DNA from: Pseudorhodobacter antarcticus
Lineage (GTDB): Bacteria > Pseudomonadota > Alphaproteobacteria > Rhodobacterales > Rhodobacteraceae
NCBI GenBank assembly: GCA_945897655.1
Contig: CAMDHB010000177.1
Span: 1 to 7,142 of the forward strand
Direction of reading: 5' to 3'
DNA: 7,142 nucleotides
Of the stretch, positions 1 through 5,355 are shown one piece after another (position 1 is the first letter of the stretch; the number at the start of each line of letters is the position of its first letter). The translations under genes were made by a program, and so were the position numbers. The notes under the pieces are model-generated. The model searched no databases, was not told the origin of the DNA, and was given only the letters and a program-made list of their open reading frames with translations.

Positions 1-45
1 CTCTCCCTGAACGACGGGCGTGGGATGGTAGACGGCGTTTGCCAT
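1..45 (-). CDS. cheD: Probable CheD, chemoreceptor glutamine deamidase (N-terminal 15 residues only)
   Basis: An ATG at 45..43 opens a frame that runs off the window edge and reads MANAVYHPTPVVQGE. Many CheD proteins begin with a short tail followed by a [HV]-[VI]-[VI]-Q-G-E strand, just before the LGSCV active-site segment, which would lie outside this window. CheD deamidates specific glutamines of chemoreceptors to glutamate and, in some bacteria, also interacts with CheC. The start lies 5 bases after the cheB stop and is preceded by a good AAGGTGA Shine-Dalgarno, so translation is probably coupled to cheB. A cheB-then-cheD order is common in alphaproteobacterial che operons. The call rests on 15 residues plus context: the existence of a gene start is well supported, its identity less so. 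Confidence 0.66.
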   Translation of the reverse strand, partial: MANAVYHPTPVVQGE

Positions 46-50
46 GTTGG

Positions 51-57
51 TCACCTT
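51..57 (-). promoter_or_regulatory. Ribosome binding site of the cheD start, overlapping the cheB stop codon
   Basis: The minus strand reads AAGGTGA over 57..51, and its last three bases are the cheB stop TGA. It is followed by the 5-base spacer CCAAC and the ATG at 45..43. The match to the anti-Shine-Dalgarno is strong and the spacing normal. This placement suggests that ribosomes finishing cheB can initiate directly on the next gene. Confidence 0.6.
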
Positions 58-1097
58 GCTACCATGCTGTGGGACGCAGCCTGGTGTGTCTGCGTTTGGG
101 CCATGCTGGCCCGAAGAATTTCGCTGCCGATCCGGTGCAGGGGCAGACAACTTTTGACGGCCCCCATTTCCCACGCCGCTCGCGGCATGCCGTAAACCAC
201 TGAACTGGCCTCATCTTGCCCAATCGTAAACCCGCCCGCACGGCGCAGGTCCAGCAGACCCGCCGCACCATCCTGACCCATCCCGGTCAGAATCACGCCA
301 ACAACCTGCGGCGCCATCGGCACAACCGACCGGAACAGCGCATCGACCGAGGGGACATGACCCGAAACCGGCGCGCCTGGTCGGATCTGACATCGCGGCG
401 TCTTGCCTGGCGCCAGGGTCAAATGACCGGGCGACCCTGCCGCCACGCAAATCATGCCCTGCGTCAAGGTCAAGCCATCCTCGGCCGCCACCACATGCGG
501 TTTGCAGCGCCGTTCCAACAGGCGGATCAGGCTGTCCGAGAAGCCTTTGCCCGTGTGCTGCACAATGGCAGTAGGCGGGCAATCTTCGGGAAACTCGGAC
601 AAGACCGTCAACAAGGCATCCACTCCCCCGGTCGAGGACCCAATCACCACGAGCCTGTCAAACGCGGTTCTGGGCTCGGCCCGCCGCTGTGGTGGCGCCT
701 TCTGTGTCAGGTTCCGGGTGATGGACATCGCTTGATGCAGCGTTGTCATGACCACCCCGGGCGACATTGAAAAATCCAGCACGGGTTCGCTGATCATCCG
801 ACCACTCGTCGTAGACAGTTGCTGCTCGGGCCAACGCCCGCTGCCACTGGCAACAAAGATCCATCGCGCATCCAGCACATAGAACAACGACTTGAGCGCG
901 CTGAACTCACCCAAGGTCCGAAATTCTTCAGATACGATCACAAGATCGGGCTCGCGCGCCTCGGCGGCCATAAAGGCTTCCGACACGTTCGAAGTGACGG
1001 CTAGCACGTTCAGATCCGGAATTTCCGCGATCAGCTTGCCAATCCGCGACCGGACAACCGGCGACGAGGTGAGAACAAGAACCGAAATGGATGTCAT
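51..1097 (-). CDS. cheB: CheB, protein-glutamate methylesterase with a degenerate receiver domain
   Basis: A 348-residue protein of normal CheB length, with a receiver-like domain (about 4-125), a short linker and a C-terminal methylesterase domain (about 146-332). CheB removes methyl groups from receptor glutamates, and often deamidates glutamines, to reset receptor sensitivity. The esterase triad is complete: Ser155 in IGSSTGG, His181 in VQHTGKGF and Asp276 in LTGMGQDG. The receiver is abnormal. The usual acidic pair is Thr10-Ser11 (VLTSS instead of VVDDS), the phospho-acceptor Asp is Ser56 (VIVSEEF), and the usual Lys-Pro is Glu104-Pro105. The fold still seems present (VLVLT, PDLVIV and WIFVAS strands), so it is probably a pseudo-receiver that CheA cannot phosphorylate. 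The ATG has a GAGG Shine-Dalgarno five bases upstream, and the start fits the first receiver strand. The gene lies 53 bases after mcp. Confidence 0.95.
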   Translation of the reverse strand: MTSISVLVLTSSPVVRSRIGKLIAEIPDLNVLAVTSNVSEAFMAAEAREPDLVIVSEEFRTLGEFSALKSLFYVLDARWIFVASGSGRWPEQQLSTTSGRMISEPVLDFSMSPGVVMTTLHQAMSITRNLTQKAPPQRRAEPRTAFDRLVVIGSSTGGVDALLTVLSEFPEDCPPTAIVQHTGKGFSDSLIRLLERRCKPHVVAAEDGLTLTQGMICVAAGSPGHLTLAPGKTPRCQIRPGAPVSGHVPSVDALFRSVVPMAPQVVGVILTGMGQDGAAGLLDLRRAGGFTIGQDEASSVVYGMPRAAWEMGAVKSCLPLHRIGSEILRASMAQTQTHQAASHSMVAR

Positions 1098-1150
1098 GAA
1101 AGCCTCGCTTCAAACCACTGTTGACCGGGACGCAGGGTGAATTGGGATGA
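1098..1150 (-). other. Short mcp-cheB intergenic spacer
   Basis: These 53 bases hold the cheB Shine-Dalgarno (GAGG near 1103-1106) and the 10-base word TTCACCCTGC on the minus strand (1141..1132). The same word recurs upstream of mcp. I see no hairpin followed by a T tract, so transcription probably reads through from mcp into cheB. Confidence 0.5.
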
Positions 1151-3544
1151 TCAGAAGTCTTGCCACACCGCTTTGCCCGCCGCCTGCGCCCTGACTGGGA
1201 CCAGCGGAAGCTCATCCCTTGGATCTTTGGCACGGCTCTCCGGGCCTTCAAAATCGGTCGGAACAAACTGCGACAAGGCGACCATGGGCAGACCGTTCTG
1301 CCCCCCTTCTGACAGGCGGAACCTTGCCACCAGTCCAGCAAGTCCGGACGCATCCTGACCCAAGGCATGGCTGGCCGCCGTGGATTCCTCGACCATCGCG
1401 GCGTTCTGCTGGGTGACCTGGTCCAACTGGGTCACCCCAATGTTGATCTCGGCAAGCCCGGTTGACTGCTCCACCGCGCCGGACGCGATGGTGGACACCA
1501 GGGTCGAGATATTGGCAACCGAGCCCACGATGTTCTGCAATGTGGCCCCAGCCTTTCCGACCTGATCCACCCCCCGCCCGACATGCTGGGCCGAAGTAGC
1601 AATCAACGTCTTGATCTCTTTGGCCGCAGCCGAAGACCGCTGCGCCAGCGCCCGCACTTCAGAAGCGACCACGGCAAAGCCCTTGCCCGCATCGCCAGCG
1701 CGCGCAGCCTCGACTCCGGCATTCAGGGCCAGCAGATTGGTCTGGAAGGCGATATCGTCAATCGCACCAATGATCTGCGATATCTGCTCGGATGATTTTT
1801 CAATCTCGGCCATGGCAGACACGGCACCTTGGACGACGACCCCACTCTCATCGGCAGACTGGCGCGCTTGCCGCACGATCCCTTCGACCTCACGGGCACC
1901 ATCGGCAGCCGATTTGACCGATGCCGTCAGTTCGTCCAGCGCTGCCGCAGTCTCCTCCAGCGCAGCCGCCTGGTTTTCAGTACGGCGTGACAAGTCCTCC
2001 GAGGCTGTGTTGATCTCGGTCGACCGGGCGCGGATGCTTTCGGCCGCTTCGACAACCTGCGAAATCGTGACCGAAAGGTTCTGCAGCGATTGGTTGAAAT
2101 CCAGCCGCAATGCCTCGTAATCCGGCGGAAACTGCTTGGTCAGCGGGTGCGTCAGGTCGCCGTCTGACAAGTCTTTCAATCCGCCACTGAGGGATTCCAC
2201 GACATGACGCAGTTCGATCTGCAAACGCTCGCGTTCCTGCTCGGCCAACTTCCCGACGGTAACCTTGTCCAACAGCCCGTTCAGTGACCGCGCAATCAGG
2301 CCAAGTTCATCCTGGCGATCCGCATCAATGATTTTGACATCCAGGTTGTCATTGGCAATGGCGTCGATGGCGACACTGATCCGGTCCAGAGGGTGAGAGA
2401 TTGACCGCGCAAACAGGACACCAATCAGTGCGGCGCCGGCTGTCAAGACCAAACCGATGATCATGATTTTCATCTGCATGGCGTTTTGCGCAGCAAAAAC
2501 CTCCCCGGCATCACGCTCCACAATCAGGCCCCAACGGGACCCTCGGTAATCAATGACTTGGGTCCGGGCAAAACCGACATTGCCACTGGCCAGCATGACA
2601 TTGGTGAAGACGCCGCTTTGACCCTCCGATACCGCATCAATCTGGGGCGTGATCTTAGCTGGATCCAGAATGCCCACACTGCCAGCGATATCTGCCGTGA
2701 CACGGTTCTTGATGTCGGTACCAAGGACGAAGTCATGGCCACGGTTTGCCTCGTCCCCGATGCCAACAAGATAGGAGGTCAGTGTCGTATCGTGACCTGT
2801 CCGGTCGTCCAGGATTACTGCAAGTTCATCCGTGTTCAATTGAAACGCCAGATAGCCCATCGTGATGCCAGCTTTGGACGTGATCTTTTTCACCACAAAA
2901 CCGGCATAGGCCCCATGGCTTGGGCCATACGGGCTGAAATCGCTGAAGATTACCTCATCCGGACCAGAGGTGGCCGCCAGCTGCAAAGCGCGTCCCAGCC
3001 CGGATTCCGCCAGCGCCCCGGCCTTGAACTGTGCGGCGAAATCGGTTTCCTTGAACACCGTATAGATGTTGTTGAAATCCGGATCGAACAGGAACAGATC
3101 ATAGAGCCCGTGCATCTGTTGAAAGTTGCGAAACATCGGGTGAAAGGCGTTGTGCTGCATGTGGTAGGACTGGTCGCCCTCCGCCTTGTCAAGGTCTTGG
3201 CGCTGTCCCGCAGGGTTTGGATTGTTGTCGATATAGGCCGCCTGAAGTAACCCTGTCGGATCTTCAAGAATGCGATAAGCGGCGCCAAAGGACCCGAGCG
3301 CATTGCTGACATCGGGCGCGGCAGCCAACAAGCGCAGGTCAACCTCGGTATCTTCCAGCACCTTGACCAGCGCCTTCGACCGGCCAGACGCCAACAACTC
3401 AAAATCCAGGAACACCTGCTCGCGCGATTCCTGGCGTGACCCCAATGCCTGAACGACCACCATAGGAATGCCCAAGGCAAGACAAAGCCCGATAATGATC
3501 AAAGGCAGTTTGACTTTTACGGGAAGTGCTTTCAGAAAGTTCAT
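1151..3544 (-). CDS. Methyl-accepting chemotaxis protein: periplasmic Cache-like sensor, two HAMP units, C-terminal WQDF tether
   Basis: A 797-residue transmembrane chemoreceptor. Helix TM1 is at about 11-33 after a short basic tail and TM2 at about 357-378, enclosing a periplasmic sensor of about 320 residues. The segments LYDLFLFDPDFNNIYTVFKE (147-166), VIFSDFSPYGPS (198-209) and GYLAFQLNTDEL (230-241) look like a Cache/PAS-type fold; the ligand is unknown. A first HAMP (about 379-430) is followed by a second HAMP-like unit (about 446-494). The signalling hairpin spans about 500-742, with its tip at IAFQTNLLALNAGVEAARAG (598-617). Three sites fit the methylation consensus: Glu530/531, Glu692/Gln693 and Glu719/720. 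By eye the tip-to-site distances match Tsr without gaps, which suggests the 36-heptad class. The C-terminus is a flexible linker ending in VWQDF, a CheR/CheB tether type. The ATG has AAGG eight bases upstream. Confidence 0.96.
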   Translation of the reverse strand: MNFLKALPVKVKLPLIIIGLCLALGIPMVVVQALGSRQESREQVFLDFELLASGRSKALVKVLEDTEVDLRLLAAAPDVSNALGSFGAAYRILEDPTGLLQAAYIDNNPNPAGQRQDLDKAEGDQSYHMQHNAFHPMFRNFQQMHGLYDLFLFDPDFNNIYTVFKETDFAAQFKAGALAESGLGRALQLAATSGPDEVIFSDFSPYGPSHGAYAGFVVKKITSKAGITMGYLAFQLNTDELAVILDDRTGHDTTLTSYLVGIGDEANRGHDFVLGTDIKNRVTADIAGSVGILDPAKITPQIDAVSEGQSGVFTNVMLASGNVGFARTQVIDYRGSRWGLIVERDAGEVFAAQNAMQMKIMIIGLVLTAGAALIGVLFARSISHPLDRISVAIDAIANDNLDVKIIDADRQDELGLIARSLNGLLDKVTVGKLAEQERERLQIELRHVVESLSGGLKDLSDGDLTHPLTKQFPPDYEALRLDFNQSLQNLSVTISQVVEAAESIRARSTEINTASEDLSRRTENQAAALEETAAALDELTASVKSAADGAREVEGIVRQARQSADESGVVVQGAVSAMAEIEKSSEQISQIIGAIDDIAFQTNLLALNAGVEAARAGDAGKGFAVVASEVRALAQRSSAAAKEIKTLIATSAQHVGRGVDQVGKAGATLQNIVGSVANISTLVSTIASGAVEQSTGLAEINIGVTQLDQVTQQNAAMVEESTAASHALGQDASGLAGLVARFRLSEGGQNGLPMVALSQFVPTDFEGPESRAKDPRDELPLVPVRAQAAGKAVWQDF
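1154..1168 (-). other. C-terminal adaptation-enzyme tether VWQDF of the receptor
   Basis: The last five residues of the MCP (793-797) are VWQDF, directly before the TGA. The aromatic pair Trp-x-x-Phe with an acidic residue between matches the tether known from enterobacterial receptors (NWETF and NWESF), which recruits CheR and CheB. It follows a linker of roughly 50 residues, rich in Pro, Ala and charged residues, after the end of the signalling helix at VARF (739-742). This is the layout expected for a flexible tether. Confidence 0.7.
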
Positions 3545-3689
3545 GTCGCATACCTTTTTCTTGGTATTGGGCGACCAGCGAGGGCCGCAGAAGATGGACG
3601 TAGTCTAGGTCAGGCAGGGTGAAGCTTTGCTTAATGATGCAGGTCCGATCAAATCTTCCGGACATTCCATCTCTGGCACGGATCCTGCC
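3545..3689 (-). promoter_or_regulatory. Intergenic region upstream of mcp; probable internal promoter
   Basis: This 145-base gap is the longest non-coding stretch in the window and interrupts an otherwise overlapping gene chain. It contains a candidate CtrA-type box (3620..3634), a weak -10-like TAGACT on the minus strand (3607..3602, 12 bases after the box), and the mcp Shine-Dalgarno (AAGG near 3553-3556, eight bases from the ATG). A short inverted repeat, GTCCG/CGGAC around an 11-base loop (about 3642-3662), has no T tract after it and is not a convincing terminator. The reading is that mcp-cheB-cheD can have its own promoter besides read-through from cheA; it rests on motif inspection only. 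Confidence 0.4.
3620..3634 (-). promoter_or_regulatory. Candidate CtrA binding site (TTAA-N7-TTCA)
   Basis: The minus strand reads TTAAGCAAAGCTTCA, which is TTAA, seven bases, then TTCA. This matches the alphaproteobacterial CtrA consensus TTAA-N7-TTAA at seven of eight fixed positions. It is the only TTAA I noticed in this GC-rich window. In Rhodobacterales, CtrA commonly activates motility and chemotaxis genes, so a site upstream of an mcp is biologically sensible. The box would sit near the -35 region of a promoter that starts roughly 50 bases before the mcp ATG. One mismatch and the lack of experimental data keep confidence low. Confidence 0.38.
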
Positions 3690-4058
3690 TCAAAAAATCT
3701 CGATCGGGTCGGGGTTGAGCTGCAACATGGGCTTGCCGTGCAGCCGGTGACGCAGATCCTCCAGCCGCAGAGGGCCAAGGACCTGTGCTTCATTCAGGTC
3801 ATGGGGCGAGCGCATCGCTGGCTGGTCGGCAACCGCGAACAGACATGCTGCCAGATCCCCAAGGATTTGCTCAAGCAGGTCAATGTCTTGCAGGTTTCTT
3901 TGCCAGGCCAGCGGCGCAGTCTGAGAGGCCGGTCCCTCCAAGGTCAGATGCACCGAGTGTTCGATCCGCGCCAGAATGGACCGGCATTGCAACAGCTCCT
4001 GGCCGACCCGCTTCAGCACAGGCCCCGCCGAAAGCGGGCTTTCGTCGGGGGGTGTCAT
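3690..4058 (-). CDS. Small helical protein with a DxxxQ motif next to cheY; candidate CheT/CheZ-like CheY-P phosphatase
   Basis: A 122-residue soluble protein without signal peptide or membrane segment. Two amphipathic helices are expected, about 12-41 and 48-77, separated by a Gly-Pro-Ala turn. The second contains QDIDLLEQILGDL, in which Asp60 and Gln64 form a DxxxQ motif. CheZ phosphatases use such an Asp/Gln pair in a helical hairpin to dephosphorylate CheY-P, and the rhizobial protein CheT, also about this size and encoded in a che operon, was reported to carry the same signature. The C-terminus (LNEAQ...PIEIF) is acidic and hydrophobic and could be a docking tail; that is speculation. 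The ATG overlaps the cheY stop as TGATG; a GTG one codon upstream (GTGA overlap) is an alternative. Position right after cheY supports a role on CheY. The CDS is secure, the function tentative. Confidence 0.85.
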   Translation of the reverse strand: MTPPDESPLSAGPVLKRVGQELLQCRSILARIEHSVHLTLEGPASQTAPLAWQRNLQDIDLLEQILGDLAACLFAVADQPAMRSPHDLNEAQVLGPLRLEDLRHRLHGKPMLQLNPDPIEIF

Positions 4059-4444
4059 CACAGCTTGCCCACCACCCGCTCGATCGCGCTGCGTAACGTG
4101 ACCGTGGTGAACGGCTTCTTGACCAGATTGTTCACCCCCAGTTCCTGACCACGTTTCAGGATGTCGGGGCTGGGTGTGCCGGTGATCAGGATGAACCCGA
4201 TCCGCTGCGTGGTCTTGTTGTGGCGCAGCGCATCCAGCAGATCAAGACCGCTCATCCCCGGCATGTTCATGTCCGAGATCACCAAGTGCACCGGCGCAGC
4301 CGCCAGTTTGCCCAATGCTGCCTTGGGGTCGCTTTCAATCCCGATGTGCTGAACACCGATCTCTTCCAGCGATTGGGTGATCAGGGCACGGCTGATGGAC
4401 ATGTCATCCACGACCATGATGCGAATGGAATCCTTGAGGCTCAT
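4058..4444 (-). CDS. cheY: CheY, single-domain chemotaxis response regulator
   Basis: A 128-residue stand-alone receiver domain. CheA-P transfers phosphate to it, and CheY-P then acts on the flagellar motor or serves as a phosphate sink. All key residues are present: acidic pair Asp13-Asp14 (MVVDD), acceptor Asp58 (VISDMNMPGMSG), Thr88 (LITGT) and Lys110 (VKKPF). The frame extends upstream, but the start at 4444 is chosen because MSLKDSIRI immediately precedes the first receiver strand, the ATG overlaps the cheR stop as ATGA, and AAGGA lies eight bases upstream. A longer start would add 58 basic residues that are simply the cheR 3' end in another frame. It is the only CheY in the window, so motor-binding versus sink function cannot be decided. 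Confidence 0.96.
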   Translation of the reverse strand: MSLKDSIRIMVVDDMSISRALITQSLEEIGVQHIGIESDPKAALGKLAAAPVHLVISDMNMPGMSGLDLLDALRHNKTTQRIGFILITGTPSPDILKRGQELGVNNLVKKPFTTVTLRSAIERVVGKL

Positions 4445-5355
4445 CTGGATAGTCCTTCCTTGGGCTTTGCTGTTCTGTCCGCAGTGCCCGCCTGCGACTT
4501 GCGGTAGGTTGTCACCCCGACGGTTTCGAGGCGGGTACTGGCCGGACCTGCCACCCGTTCGGAATGCCCGATGCACAGATATCCGCCGGCGGGCAGCAGT
4601 TCGGCAAAGCGGCTCCACAGACGGGACTGAGTGTCCTTGTCGAAATAAATCGCCACATTCCGGCAGAAAATGACGTCGAATGGCCCCTTGATCGGCCAGT
4701 CCTGCATCAGGTTCAGTTCGCCAAAACTGATCAACTCGCGCGCCTTGGCACCGATGGCAAACCTGCCGCCGCCCATGTCCGTGACGTGCTGGGCTTTCGC
4801 GGTGTCCGGCAGTGATTTCAGTTCATCGTTGTCATAAATCCCTGCCTTCGCCTTGGCGATGATCACGGGATCGACGTCAGTCGCAAGGATGCGGATATCA
4901 AGCTTGGCCGCTTCAGGGCACAGACCAAGCAGAGTGAACGCAAGCGAATAGGGTTCTTGCCCTGCCGAACAGCCCGCCGACCACAGCCGCACCCGGCCAC
5001 CGGCCCGTGCAGAGGCAATCAGGGGCGGCAGCACCTGCTCCCTCAGGGTACGGAAGTGATGGTCTTCGCGGAAGAAATGGGTGACGTTGGTTGTCAGCGC
5101 GGACAGCATCTGCATCCGCTCCTCCGCGCCATCCTCGGTTTCTATCAGGCGGCAATAGCTGTTGAAATCCGCCAGTCCGAGCGCACGCAGACGTTTGGTC
5201 AGTCTTGAATAGGCAAGATCCTTTTTCGCCAGGGTCAGATGCAGCCCGAAATCGGCCTGCGCCCGATTGGCGATGATCTGGAAATCGTGATCCGTGAAGG
5301 CATAGGTGCCCCCCCCTCCCACCGGAGGAGAAGCCGTGCTGGCTGCCTGGGTCAT
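4441..5355 (-). CDS. cheR: CheR, chemoreceptor glutamate O-methyltransferase
   Basis: A 304-residue SAM-dependent methyltransferase that methylates receptor glutamates in adaptation. The N-terminal helical domain (about 20-92) leads into TNVTHFFRE (89-97). The SAM-binding fold shows LWSAGCSAGQEPYSLA (124-139), ILATDVD (156-162) and CRNVAIYFD (231-239), all hallmark CheR segments. The beta-subdomain loop (about 187-209) is short: by eye, three residues shorter between GIY and NLM than in E. coli CheR, a length associated with CheRs that do not bind the receptor pentapeptide. The N-terminal 19 residues are low complexity and include a GGGG run encoded by a G8 tract. The ATG overlaps the cheW stop as ATGA, with AGGA eight bases upstream, and the stop overlaps the cheY start, so translation is coupled on both sides. 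Confidence 0.96.
   Translation of the reverse strand: MTQAASTASPPVGGGGTYAFTDHDFQIIANRAQADFGLHLTLAKKDLAYSRLTKRLRALGLADFNSYCRLIETEDGAEERMQMLSALTTNVTHFFREDHHFRTLREQVLPPLIASARAGGRVRLWSAGCSAGQEPYSLAFTLLGLCPEAAKLDIRILATDVDPVIIAKAKAGIYDNDELKSLPDTAKAQHVTDMGGGRFAIGAKARELISFGELNLMQDWPIKGPFDVIFCRNVAIYFDKDTQSRLWSRFAELLPAGGYLCIGHSERVAGPASTRLETVGVTTYRKSQAGTADRTAKPKEGLSR

Noticed and set aside
51..1097. CheB as a pseudogene because of its damaged receiver.
   Set aside because: The frame is full length, the esterase triad and surrounding motifs are intact and the receiver still has fold-like hydrophobic strands, so specific loss of phosphorylation residues fits better than decay.
2486..3250. A 254-codon open frame on the plus strand opposite the MCP sensor domain.
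   Set aside because: Antisense shadow of mcp with no domain and no supporting Shine-Dalgarno or neighbour. The opposite frame has clear transmembrane and Cache-like features.
3642..3662. Possible hairpin terminator after the CheT-like gene (GTCCG/CGGAC).
   Set aside because: The stem is only five pairs with an 11-base loop, and no T tract follows on the minus strand.
3627..4148. A 173-codon plus-strand frame across the small gene and the cheY 3' end, downstream of the sigma-54-like element.
   Set aside because: Composition is shadow-like and it crosses two genes that are tightly coupled on the other strand. I see no recognisable motif, so I do not call it a gene.
4445..4618. A 58-codon N-terminal extension of cheY.
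   Set aside because: The extension is basic, lies wholly inside the cheR 3' end and precedes the complete receiver domain. The internal ATG with AAGGA and an ATGA overlap is the better start.
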